Source: SKKY01 sp964622305 (GTDB lineage Bacteria > Bacillota > Peptococcia > Peptococcales > SKKY01). Taken from it: a stretch of 15,869 nt of DNA. This document shows, piece after piece, positions 6,107 to 13,580 of the stretch. The stretch lies in NCBI GenBank assembly GCA_964622305.1, contig CAZUPR010000032.1:1-15869 (forward strand). Direction: 5' to 3'. A program made the position numbers and the translations under genes. Below the pieces are notes generated by a model. That model made no database searches. It was not told the origin of the DNA and saw only the letters and a list, made by a program, of their open reading frames with translations. Within the stretch, counting starts at the first letter, position 1. Each line of letters begins with the position of its first letter.

Positions 6107-6729
6107 AAAAGTGCCTCCAGTCTTCTTTCCTTAATCAGCTTCATCCTGGGATAAAACCAGCCAATAATAGGTCCTGAAACCAAAAGACTTATAATGGTGC
6201 CAAGGGCTATGGGCCCCTTGAAAATTATAGCCAGCAAAAGGAAAAAACTCATAAGAATTGTTTTACCCATAAAGAGGGAAACATTTAGTTTCTGACTGAT
6301 AACCAGCATAGTCTCATCAAAGGGGGCTGGTAAAAAATCTGCCTGTAAATAGGTTGAAATTCCAATGGCACAAAGAGCTATTCCAATAACCAAGGAAGAA
6401 ACGTCAATCCAAAAAATCCCAAAAATATGCAAATGTGCAAAAATCCTTAGCCATAAATCTATACCCAGACCAACAAGAACTGCCGTACTCATAGAAAGAA
6501 GTTGTGGTCTTTTACCTATGACCAAAGAATTTAAAAAGAGCATGCAAAAAGCAATAATGTACTCCCAGCTTCCAACTGTAAGGCCAAAGGAATTATGAAG
6601 CCCCACCAGGAGAGCGTCCATAGGTGAGGCGCCAAGATTTGCTTTAATTGTTAGTGCTATACCAAAGGTAAGAGTAGCTATTCCAAAAAAGTAGAAAGCC
6701 ATCCTTACCTTGAAATTTGTGTTTAACAT
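6103..6729 (-). CDS. YczE-like (YczE/YyaS/YitT family) integral membrane protein
   Basis: 208 residues with about five or six hydrophobic segments. The N-terminal FGIALTIKANLGASPMDALLVGL (residues 22-44) and the middle GIALCAIGISTYLQADFLPAPFDETMLVI are typical of the YczE group. B. subtilis YczE is needed for surfactin production by an unknown route; family members generally lack a known substrate. The ATG has GGAGG immediately upstream and lies 16 nt after the NupQ stop, and the downstream hydrolase overlaps it by 4 nt. The tight spacing suggests a role tied to the imported compound, or simple hitch-hiking on the operon. It could be a transporter, but that is inference. Confidence 0.78.
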   Translation of the reverse strand: MLNTNFKVRMAFYFFGIATLTFGIALTIKANLGASPMDALLVGLHNSFGLTVGSWEYIIAFCMLFLNSLVIGKRPQLLSMSTAVLVGLGIDLWLRIFAHLHIFGIFWIDVSSLVIGIALCAIGISTYLQADFLPAPFDETMLVISQKLNVSLFMGKTILMSFFLLLAIIFKGPIALGTIISLLVSGPIIGWFYPRMKLIKERRLEALL

Positions 6730-6745
6730 TTTTCCTCCATCTTAA

Positions 6746-7693
6746 TCAGCGTTTTCCCTTATCATAAGCCTCACCAGAAGCCTTGGGCGCCTGTGAAGAT
6801 TTGGCAGAAAAGACCAGGGCAATGAGAGTAAATACATAAGGGAAAGTTTTTAGGAGAATAGGCGGTATCTTAGCCAATAAGGGAACGACCTGTGAGACGT
6901 TGGCCACTGTAGAGGCAAAACCAAAAAAGAAGGTTGCTGCCAGAATTCCCAAGGGCTTCCATTGCCCAAAAATTAAGGCTGCCAGGGCCAAAAATCCAAG
7001 GCCGGCCACAGAGCCATTAAATTCTCCTGAATAAGTAACTAGTATAACAGCACCACCAAGACCTGCGCAAGCTCCTGAGATCATAACTGCTATATACCTT
7101 ACCAGATAAACGTTGATTCCGGCCGCATCTGCAGCATGAGGATGCTCACCACAGGCCCTAAGTCTCAAACCAAAGACCATCTTGTAGAGAAGAAACCAGG
7201 AAACTAAAAGAATTAAAAGGACCAGCCAGGTGGTGGCATAAGTATTGGAAAAAAACATCTTGCCAATTATAGGTATATCCGACAAATAAGGAATATCCTT
7301 TCTGGGCAGACCCAAAAGAATCCTGATATTTCCACTGCCTGTTATGCCTCTTGCTAAATAAACAGTTACTGCTGTAGCCGTCATATTTATAGCAATCCCG
7401 GAAATTATCTGATTTGCCTGAAGGGTAATGGAGGCAAAGGCATGAAGTAGGGCAAAAAGAGCTCCGGCCACAATGGCAGCCAGGATACCCAGCCAGATAG
7501 CCATAGAGGGATGACTTCTTTCCAAAAGATGAATAACCAGGGCAGCAGAAAAGACTCCTACAACCATGAGACCTTCAAGACCAATATTTACCACGCCACT
7601 TCTTTCAGAATAGAGGCCGCCCAAAGCAGTAATCAAAAGAGGAATGGTAAAGGCAATAGCATAAGGAAATAATTGAATAATTAAATCAAACAT
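6746..7693 (-). CDS. nupQ: BMP-type ABC importer permease, NupQ-like
   Basis: 315 residues, strongly hydrophobic, with about eight to nine membrane segments. The N-terminal LGGLYSERSGVVNIGLEGLMVVG is diagnostic of the second permease of nucleoside/BMP-type ABC importers (B. subtilis NupQ/YufQ). The cytoplasmic coupling loop GLRLRACGEHPHAADAAGINV (about residues 175-195) contacts the ATPase in this superfamily. Its ATG directly follows the NupP TAA and uses an AGGGAGGG site inside the nupP end, so the two permeases are made together. The substrate is probably a purine or other nucleoside, by analogy only. The symbol follows the B. subtilis naming. Confidence 0.9.
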   Translation of the reverse strand: MFDLIIQLFPYAIAFTIPLLITALGGLYSERSGVVNIGLEGLMVVGVFSAALVIHLLERSHPSMAIWLGILAAIVAGALFALLHAFASITLQANQIISGIAINMTATAVTVYLARGITGSGNIRILLGLPRKDIPYLSDIPIIGKMFFSNTYATTWLVLLILLVSWFLLYKMVFGLRLRACGEHPHAADAAGINVYLVRYIAVMISGACAGLGGAVILVTYSGEFNGSVAGLGFLALAALIFGQWKPLGILAATFFFGFASTVANVSQVVPLLAKIPPILLKTFPYVFTLIALVFSAKSSQAPKASGEAYDKGKR

Positions 7694-8749
7694 TTATTTT
7701 CCCTCCCTCTTTCTTTTTCTGTTTTCTAAAAAGCGGTCAATTACGATACTGGTTGCGGCAAAATAAATTATGGTGGCGATTATGGTATCGGCAATTTCCG
7801 GTGGTATACCAGTGACTGCGGTCATAAAACCTTTGCCGGAGTGTAAGAGGCCAAAGAAAAGCGAAGCCACAAAAACACCACCCGGTGCGTTGGCTCCTAA
7901 AAGAGAAACAGCAATGCCATCAAAACCCTGGTTGGGTAAAATCCCAATCTGGATATTAACAGCTGTCCCTGCATAAAGAGTCATACCGCCAATGGCAGCC
8001 AAGGCCCCTGAAATAGCCATAGAAAGAATAATGTTACGGTTTACATCTATCCCGGCTGTCTCAGCTGCAGTCTTGTTAAAACCAACTGCCTTAAGCTCGT
8101 AACCCAGGGTAGTTTTATCAAGTATAAAAGCTATTAAAATAGTAAAAATAATTGCCAGAAAAATACCAAGGTTTATATAGGAACCATTAAAGAGTTCTCT
8201 CAGCCAGTCTACCCTAAGAGATCCAGCTGCTGGAATCCTTCTGGATTCAGTTTCTAAAAACTCGGCCTTCATATACATAGGTACCAGGTAATATACTGAC
8301 CAGTAGGCAATCCAGTTGAGCATGATGGTAGAAACTACTTCGTGAACATTAAATTTGGCCTTAAGCCAACCTGAAATCCCACCCCAGAGGGCTCCGGTAA
8401 GAATGGCTACCAGGAGCATTAGCGTCAAAAGCAAGGGCTTAGGGAGCCCCACATTAAGGGCTACATATGAAGCAGCAAAGCCTCCCATGAGCATTTGGCC
8501 GGCAGTACCGATGTTAAAGAGGCCCGTACGGAAGGCAAAGGCCACAGCCAGACCTGAAAATATAAGTGGCGTTGACGAAGCAATGGTATTGCCAATCCTT
8601 TCCAAGTTCATCAGTCCGCCCCGGAAAAGATACAAAAAACCTCTGATTGCGTCATAACCAGATAAGAACATAAGAAGAGCCCCAGCAATTAAACCTAAAA
8701 TTACCGCGATTAAAGAGAGTAAGTATTCTCTTTTAATGGTTATTTTCAA
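7694..8749 (-). CDS. nupP: BMP-type ABC importer permease, NupP-like
   Basis: About 351 residues with roughly nine to ten membrane segments. The segment TPLIFSGLAVAFAFRTGLFNIGTAGQMLMGG is the signature of NupP/YufP-type permeases, and the loop LGYELKAVGFNKTAAETAGIDVN is the ATPase-coupling region. It pairs with the NupQ-like permease as a heterodimeric channel. The gene begins inside the ATPase gene. A GTG at 8758 is possible, but the GAGGGGTGA site (8755-8763) overlaps it and is properly spaced only for TTG at 8749, which I prefer (3 residues shorter). The 3' end abuts nupQ with no gap. The exact imported nucleoside cannot be told from sequence. Confidence 0.9.
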   Translation of the reverse strand: MKITIKREYLLSLIAVILGLIAGALLMFLSGYDAIRGFLYLFRGGLMNLERIGNTIASSTPLIFSGLAVAFAFRTGLFNIGTAGQMLMGGFAASYVALNVGLPKPLLLTLMLLVAILTGALWGGISGWLKAKFNVHEVVSTIMLNWIAYWSVYYLVPMYMKAEFLETESRRIPAAGSLRVDWLRELFNGSYINLGIFLAIIFTILIAFILDKTTLGYELKAVGFNKTAAETAGIDVNRNIILSMAISGALAAIGGMTLYAGTAVNIQIGILPNQGFDGIAVSLLGANAPGGVFVASLFFGLLHSGKGFMTAVTGIPPEIADTIIATIIYFAATSIVIDRFLENRKRKREGK

Positions 8750-10268
8750 GAATCTCACCCCTCTTTATGCCCGTCATCATCAGACCAATTTCAGCTTCAT
8801 TTGTTTCATCGGCATTTACAACGCCGATAAGTTCTCCGTGGTTAATTACAGCTATTCTGTCACTGAGATTTAAAATCTCATCAAGTTCCAAAGAAACCAT
8901 TAAAACCGCCTTGCCCTGGTCTCTCTGCTCAAGCAATCTCTTGTGGATGTATTCTATAGCACCAACATCCAGGCCCCGGGTGGGCTGGACGGCTATCAAG
9001 AGATCTGGGTTACTGTCGATTTCCCGTCCCACAACCAGCTTCTGCTGGTTGCCACCTGACATGGACCTGACCATGGTGCGCCCACCCTGGCCTGCCCTGA
9101 CATCAAAGTCCTTGATAATTTTATCCCCATAGTTACTTATTGCCTTATAATCCAGGATACCCTTCTCTGAAAAAGGGCTTTGAAAATATTTCTTTAAAAC
9201 CAGGTTCTCAGCCAAACTGTATTCCAGTACCAGACCATACTTTTGCCGGTCATCAGAAATATGGGAAACTTTTCGGCCAATCCTCTCTCTTATGGAAAGG
9301 CCAGCTATATCACTGCCTTTTAAAAGAATCTGCCCACTTTCAGGCTTTAAAAGGCCCGTAAGAGCCCCAACCAATTCTCCCTGACCATTGCCGTCAACTC
9401 CAGCCAGGCCCACAATTTCCCCACACTTAACATCTAAAGTGAAATTTTTAAGGCCCAGGGTTCCAAGATTGTTTTTCACTGATAAATCATTTATTTCCAA
9501 GGCACTAATACCAGGTTCTGCCTTTTCTTTTTCAATTTTAAAGGAGACCTTACGGCCTACCATCATTTCCGCCATTTTTTCTGTGGAAGTTTCCCTTACA
9601 TCCACTGTGCCAACATATTTTCCTCTTCTGATTATGGTACATCTGTCAGCCACTGCCTTAATTTCTTTAAGCTTGTGGGTTATTAAAATAATTGATTTTC
9701 CTTCTTTAATCAGATCTTTCATTATCTTTAAAAGTTCCTGAACTTCTTGAGGAGTCAAAACTGCTGTGGGCTCGTCAAAAATAAGCACTTCAGCATCACG
9801 ATAAAGCATTTTAAGAATTTCCACCCTCTGCTGCATTCCAACAGAAATATCACTTATCAAAGCATTTGGGCTTACATTAAGACCATATTGCTCAGAAAGC
9901 TCCTTGATTTTTTTTGATGATGATTTCTTATCAACAACCAATCCTTTTCTGCTTTCCATACCCAAAATAATATTTTCAGTTACTGTAAAATTTTCCACCA
10001 GCTTAAAATGCTGGTGAACCATTCCAATACCCAGTTCATTGGCAATATTAGGATTAGTTATTTTTCTTTCTTCTCCCCTTATCCTGATGGTGCCTCTGTC
10101 CGGCTGGTACATACCAAAAAGAATACTCATCAGGGTAGATTTGCCAGCCCCATTTTCTCCCAAGAGGGCATGGATTTCTCCCTTTTTAAGTTGCAGGGTT
10201 ATATCATCGCAGGCTACAACCCCAGGGAATTCTTTTCTGATATCAAGCATCTCAACTATGTATTCCAT
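8733..10268 (-). CDS. nupO: BMP-type ABC importer ATPase, NupO-like (two nucleotide-binding domains)
   Basis: 511 residues holding two ABC domains in tandem. Domain 1 has Walker A GENGAGKST (37-45), a signature ISVGMQQRVEI and Walker B LIFDEPTAVLT. Domain 2 has a degenerate Walker A (GVDGNGQGE, no GK[ST]), a normal signature MSGGNQQK and the variant Walker B AVQPTRGLD. This asymmetry is normal for NupO/RbsA-type ATPases. The ATG at 10268 has TTGGAGGAAG 5 nt upstream. A longer reading to TTG at 10301 lies inside a terminator hairpin and is rejected. It overlaps nupP by about 17-26 nt. It powers import by the NupP/NupQ channel. Confidence 0.92.
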   Translation of the reverse strand: MEYIVEMLDIRKEFPGVVACDDITLQLKKGEIHALLGENGAGKSTLMSILFGMYQPDRGTIRIRGEERKITNPNIANELGIGMVHQHFKLVENFTVTENIILGMESRKGLVVDKKSSSKKIKELSEQYGLNVSPNALISDISVGMQQRVEILKMLYRDAEVLIFDEPTAVLTPQEVQELLKIMKDLIKEGKSIILITHKLKEIKAVADRCTIIRRGKYVGTVDVRETSTEKMAEMMVGRKVSFKIEKEKAEPGISALEINDLSVKNNLGTLGLKNFTLDVKCGEIVGLAGVDGNGQGELVGALTGLLKPESGQILLKGSDIAGLSIRERIGRKVSHISDDRQKYGLVLEYSLAENLVLKKYFQSPFSEKGILDYKAISNYGDKIIKDFDVRAGQGGRTMVRSMSGGNQQKLVVGREIDSNPDLLIAVQPTRGLDVGAIEYIHKRLLEQRDQGKAVLMVSLELDEILNLSDRIAVINHGELIGVVNADETNEAEIGLMMTGIKRGEILENNH

Positions 10269-10273
10269 GGCTT

Positions 10274-10278
10274 CCTCC
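10274..10278 (-). promoter_or_regulatory. Ribosome binding site deciding the nupO ATG at 10268
   Basis: GGAGG lies 5 nt before the ATG, immediately after the T-run of the intercistronic terminator, so translation signals sit fully on the read-through transcript. Confidence 0.6.
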
Positions 10279-10284
10279 AAATCC

Positions 10285-10313
10285 AAAAAAAGGGCGAACA
10301 AAGTCCGCCCTTT
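10285..10313 (-). terminator. Intercistronic terminator between bmpA and nupO
   Basis: In the minus-strand RNA, AAAGGGCGGAC pairs with GUUCGCCCUUU over 11 positions including one G-U, with a 3-nt loop and a run of seven U. It begins 8 nt after the bmpA stop. It should end most transcripts after bmpA, letting the binding protein outnumber the membrane complex. Confidence 0.8.
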
Positions 10314-10320
10314 AGCTTCT

Positions 10321-11406
10321 TTACTTAATTAAATTGCCTTGAACATCAGAAACAACCAGGCTGCCGTCTTTAATCATTTCATAAACTTTAGCCACTTCTG
10401 CTACAACATCATCATCAAGATTTGGGTTTACTTTTGGAATACCAATGCCATCATTTGCAGCATCAAAAACCAGGGTTTGTCCGCCTGGGAATTCGCCCTT
10501 CAAATGAGCATCAACCATATCAAAGGTTACAACATCAATATACTTCATAGCAGAAGTAAGAACTGCTGATTTACCATCTGCATAAACACCTTCAGTATAT
10601 TGGTCTACGTCTACACCAACTACCCAAACGTCTTTACCATCATTAGCTCTGGCCTTGGCTTCGTTAATAACACCAATACCCACAGATCCAGCTGCCGCAA
10701 AAATTGCGTCAACACCCTTATCATACATTTGAGCTGCCAATTGTTGACCTGCTGCAATATTGTCAAAACTTCCCTGATAAACAACATTTTCTTTAGCAAT
10801 TGTTACCATAGTTTCGTAATTTACATTGGCATAAGTTACGCCTTGTTGGAAGCCCCAGTTAAACTTTTGTACTGCAGGCACTTCCATGCCACCTACAAAA
10901 CCTGTTTCACCCATTTGCAATTGTAAAGCTGTTGCTAAACCTGCCAGGAAACCAGATTGTTCTTCAGCAAAATAAATGGCTGCTGTATTATCAGCAACTA
11001 CATAGTTATAGTCACCAGCGTGTGGAGCACCATCAATAATTACAAACTTAACATTTGGATAACGTTCTTGTGCTTCAAAAATTGCTGTTTCAAATTTGTA
11101 GCCTGGGCATACAATCATTTCGAAGCCAGCATCTACTAAGTTAGCAATCTCTTTAATATAGTCTGCTTCAGTAGTTCCAACTGGTTTTAAATATCTCTTC
11201 TCTACACCAAGTTCCTTTTCTGCCTTTACAATACCTTCCCATGTTCCCTGGTTGAATGACTTGTCATCAATAGTTCCTGCATCTGTGACCATACCAATTT
11301 TTGCCTTTTGTGTGACATCAGCAGGCTTTCCTCCGCCGCAGCCTGCTACAAATGTTGCCATCATAAAGACAACCAACACCAGTGCGTAAATCTTTTTGTT
11401 CTTCAT
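10321..11406 (-). CDS. bmpA: BMP-family substrate-binding lipoprotein (nucleoside-type)
   Basis: 361 residues. A signal peptide with a Lys-rich start (MKNKK), a hydrophobic core and the lipobox FVAGC puts the lipid-modified Cys at 23. The mature protein opens with GMVTDAGTIDDKSFNQGTWEG (39-59), the ligand-site hallmark of the BMP/PnrA/TmpC/NupN family. Further typical segments are VDAGFEMIVCPGYKFE, VVADNTAAIYFAEEQSGFLAG and IFAAAGSVGIGV. Family members bind purine or pyrimidine nucleosides and, in some spirochaetes, riboflavin, so the ligand here is likely but not certainly a nucleoside. A perfect AAGGAGG lies 7 nt before the ATG. It heads the importer operon and is separated from the ATPase by a terminator. 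Confidence 0.93.
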   Translation of the reverse strand: MKNKKIYALVLVVFMMATFVAGCGGGKPADVTQKAKIGMVTDAGTIDDKSFNQGTWEGIVKAEKELGVEKRYLKPVGTTEADYIKEIANLVDAGFEMIVCPGYKFETAIFEAQERYPNVKFVIIDGAPHAGDYNYVVADNTAAIYFAEEQSGFLAGLATALQLQMGETGFVGGMEVPAVQKFNWGFQQGVTYANVNYETMVTIAKENVVYQGSFDNIAAGQQLAAQMYDKGVDAIFAAAGSVGIGVINEAKARANDGKDVWVVGVDVDQYTEGVYADGKSAVLTSAMKYIDVVTFDMVDAHLKGEFPGGQTLVFDAANDGIGIPKVNPNLDDDVVAEVAKVYEMIKDGSLVVSDVQGNLIK

Positions 11407-11418
11407 AAACTTTCCTCC

Positions 11419-11437
11419 TTAGGTATTTCTTACCTAA
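11419..11437. promoter_or_regulatory. Perfect 7+5+7 inverted repeat at the bmpA start site (candidate operator)
   Basis: TTAGGTA, a 5-nt spacer (tttct on plus) and TACCTAA. It spans the predicted transcription start (about 11431) and touches the -10 and the ribosome site. Its outer hexamers TTAGGT and ACCTAA equal those of the classical DtxR/IdeR box, also 19 bp long, though the centre differs. It could bind a repressor; the protein is not known. Confidence 0.5.
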
Positions 11438-11466
11438 ATTATATACCCAATAAAGGAGCTTTATAA
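11438..11466 (-). promoter_or_regulatory. bmpA operon promoter
   Basis: On the minus strand TATAAT lies at 11443-11438, and TTATAA, a weak -35, lies 17 nt upstream (11466-11461). A 6-bp inverted repeat ATAAAG-GAG-CTTTAT (11450-11464) covers the spacer and part of the -35. Confidence 0.5.
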
Positions 11467-11487
11467 ATCACTTTTCCAAATTTAATT

Positions 11488-13461
11488 CTATCTATATTTA
11501 GCCAGAATTCTTACGGAATTTAAAATTGCAAGCAAAGCTACACCAACATCGGCAAAGACTGCTTCCCACATACCAGCCAAACCTGCAACACCCAAAATCA
11601 TTACAAGAGTTTTTACGCCCAAAGCCAAAACAATATTTTGCAAAACCACACTTCTGGTATCTTTTGCAACCTTGATAGCTTCAACCAGGCTGGCTGGATT
11701 ATCTCTCATAAAGACTATATCTGCAGCTTCAACGGCAGCGTCTGAACCAATGCCTCCCATGGCGATACCAACATCAGCCCTTGCAAGAACCGGAGCATCA
11801 TTAATGCCATCGCCGATAAAGATAACCTTCTCATTTTTATTTTTACCTTCCAGAGTCTCTTCCAAAATATCCAATTTATCCTGTGGCATAAGATTAGCAA
11901 AAACCTTTTTAATGCCAAGCTTTGCAGCAACTGATTTTGCAGTAGCTTCTTCATCACCTGTAAGCATAATAAATTCTTTAATTCCAACTTCTTCCAGAGC
12001 TTGCAGGAGTCCAAAAGATTCTTGGCGGATCTTGTCAGATAAGATTATCTGTCCGGCAAATTCTTTATTAATCCAAAGATAAACTGCTGCCATTCCTGGC
12101 TCACGGTTAATAGTTTTTCCAGCCAGGCTTTCGAGCCCTTGTGAAGCAACTAATTTCTCACTGCCTAAATGAATTTCTTTTCCTTTTATTAAAGCGCTGA
12201 TTCCTTGGCCAGCAATTTCTTCATATTTTTCGATATCATTAATATCAAGATTCCCATCATAACTTTCCCTGATAGAAAGGGCTATGGGATGGCTGGAATG
12301 ACTCTCAGCCAGGGCCGCAAAGTAGTGAATTTCTTTTTTTGCAAAGTTTTTTTCCGGTAAAATATCTCTTAGTTTAAAGACGCCCTCTGTCAAAGTTCCT
12401 GTTTTATCAACAACTACTGTATGAGCCATATTAAGGGCTTCAAGATAGTTTCCTCCCTTAACAAGAACTCCCTGTCTGGAAGCTGCTCCGATGCCGGCAA
12501 AAAAGCCAAGGGGTATGGAAATCACCAGGGCACATGGACAGGAGATTACTAAAAATACCAAAGCCTTGTAAAGCCATTCATTAAAAGATCCCATCTGTAG
12601 CAAATAGGGTGGAAGAAAAGCTATAAGAAGCGCCAGAAATACAACTGCAGGAGTATAGTATGAAGCAAATTTACTTATGAACTTTTCTGTCTCAGCCTTC
12701 TTGTTACCAGCATGCTGAACCATTTCAATTATCTTACTGGCTGTTGACTGACTAAAAGTTTTACTGGTCTCTATTTTTAAAAGCCCGCTTGTATTAACTG
12801 ATCCGCTTAAAACTTCTGATCCCGGAAGAACATTACGTAAAAGTGATTCACCTGTCAAAGCTGATGTATCCAGCGAAGAAGAGCCTTCCACAACAAAACC
12901 ATCTATAGGGATCCTTTCACCTGGCTTTACCAAAATTAAAGAACCTACTGGAACAAGGGCCGGATCAACTTCAACTTCTTGTCCCTCTATAAACATGTTG
13001 GCAATATCTGGCTTTATATCCATAAGAGCCCTGATGGACTTTTTTGAATTATCAATAGCCCTGTCCTGAAAAGCTTCACCAACCTTATAAAAAAGCATAA
13101 CAGCAACTGCCTCAGGGTATTCACCAATAGCAAGAGCCCCACTTGTAGCCAGGGCCATTAAAAAATTTTCATCAAAAATTTTCCCTTTAAAAATATTTTT
13201 CACAGCAAGAAGAACAATATCTCCGCCTATCAAAAGATAGGAGGCAATAAAGGCTAAAATACTTAATATTGGATAGTTGTTCTTTATTAAAAGGGCTGTA
13301 ACCAAAAAGGCTATCCCTGGAATTAAAAAATAAAGGGGGAAACCATGTCCATGATCGTGACCATGGCCGTGGTCATGTTCATGATCGTGATCGTGCTCGT
13401 TTCCTCCATGATTGCAGCTGCCTGAAGCGCACTGGGTATTGATTACTAATTCTTTACTCAT
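11488..13461 (-). CDS. P1B-type heavy-metal ATPase (Zn/Cd/Co-type) with His-rich N-terminus
   Basis: 657 residues, a membrane pump that exports metal ions at the cost of ATP. Seen in order: TGES (203-206, actuator), CPC in the membrane (308-310), DKTGTLT with the phosphorylated Asp352, the nucleotide-site His-Pro pair (391-392), GDGINDAP (550-557), Lys617 and Asp638 (ADVGVALLAILNS). CPC plus this Lys and Asp match the ZntA/CadA (Zn, Cd, Pb) subgroup rather than copper pumps. No GMTCxxC metal domain is present. Instead residues 11-40 hold two Cys and ten His alternating with Asp/Gly, a likely soft binding tail for Zn-like ions. Start ATG with AAAGGAG upstream. Promoter and operator lie just upstream; no linked regulator gene is in the window. 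Confidence 0.95.
   Translation of the reverse strand: MSKELVINTQCASGSCNHGGNEHDHDHEHDHGHGHDHGHGFPLYFLIPGIAFLVTALLIKNNYPILSILAFIASYLLIGGDIVLLAVKNIFKGKIFDENFLMALATSGALAIGEYPEAVAVMLFYKVGEAFQDRAIDNSKKSIRALMDIKPDIANMFIEGQEVEVDPALVPVGSLILVKPGERIPIDGFVVEGSSSLDTSALTGESLLRNVLPGSEVLSGSVNTSGLLKIETSKTFSQSTASKIIEMVQHAGNKKAETEKFISKFASYYTPAVVFLALLIAFLPPYLLQMGSFNEWLYKALVFLVISCPCALVISIPLGFFAGIGAASRQGVLVKGGNYLEALNMAHTVVVDKTGTLTEGVFKLRDILPEKNFAKKEIHYFAALAESHSSHPIALSIRESYDGNLDINDIEKYEEIAGQGISALIKGKEIHLGSEKLVASQGLESLAGKTINREPGMAAVYLWINKEFAGQIILSDKIRQESFGLLQALEEVGIKEFIMLTGDEEATAKSVAAKLGIKKVFANLMPQDKLDILEETLEGKNKNEKVIFIGDGINDAPVLARADVGIAMGGIGSDAAVEAADIVFMRDNPASLVEAIKVAKDTRSVVLQNIVLALGVKTLVMILGVAGLAGMWEAVFADVGVALLAILNSVRILAKYR
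13345..13395 (-). repeat. His/Asp/Gly codon repeat in the ATPase tail
   Basis: A low-complexity stretch of alternating CAT/CAC and GAT/GAC/GGC codons encodes nine of the ten His (residues 23-39). Such tracts can change length by slippage. Confidence 0.8.
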
Positions 13462-13490
13462 TAGACAAGACTCCTTTCCTAGAGCTAAAT

Positions 13491-13510
13491 ATATGAGCGT
13501 TCATTCATAT
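13491..13510. promoter_or_regulatory. Candidate ArsR/SmtB-type operator
   Basis: Inverted repeat ATATGA, 8 nt, TCATAT between the predicted transcription start (about 13516) and the ATPase ribosome site. Aligned with the cyanobacterial smt operator as I recall it (ATGA-C....ATTCA-AT), the positions agree well. It suggests metal-responsive repression by blocking transcription; the regulator is not in the window. Confidence 0.5.
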
Positions 13511-13522
13511 GTTCATGTGTCT

Positions 13523-13551
13523 ATTATAACCCCTTTTCTGCATTATGTAAA
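13523..13551 (-). promoter_or_regulatory. P-type ATPase promoter
   Basis: TTTACA (13551-13546), a 17-nt spacer and TATAAT (13528-13523) on the minus strand: eleven of twelve consensus bases. The -35 lies directly after the thiN terminator. Confidence 0.8.
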
Positions 13552-13552
13552 T

Positions 13553-13580
13553 AAAAAACCTGGCAAAAATCTGCCAGGTT
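13553..13580 (-). terminator. thiN operon terminator
   Basis: In the minus-strand RNA, AACCTGGCA pairs with TGCCAGGTT (9 bp, 6-nt loop), followed by more T (six T complementary to 13553-13558, of which two are in the stem). It overlaps the thiN stop codon and separates the thiamine operon from the ATPase promoter. Confidence 0.85.

Noticed and set aside
8733..9500. Degenerate second Walker A in the NupO-like ATPase as a sign of damage
   Set aside because: Lack of GK[ST] in the second domain and the QPTRGLD Walker B variant are normal for this ATPase family.
10269..10301. Upstream TTG extension of the nupO gene
   Set aside because: It would begin inside the terminator hairpin and add residues outside the ABC fold.
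11407..11487. Possible riboswitch before bmpA
   Set aside because: The predicted 5' leader is about 25 nt, too short for a purine or other riboswitch; only the inverted repeats remain.
11672..12082. 136-codon open frame opposite the P-type ATPase
   Set aside because: It is the antisense of strongly conserved ATPase motifs, with no ribosome site or recognisable domain. Similar antisense frames opposite nupO, bmpA and thiY were rejected for the same reason.
13499..13520. Possible LexA (SOS) box near GAACATATGAAT
   Set aside because: Only one GAAC half-site is present; the GTTC partner at 4-nt spacing is missing, and metal-type operator symmetry fits better.
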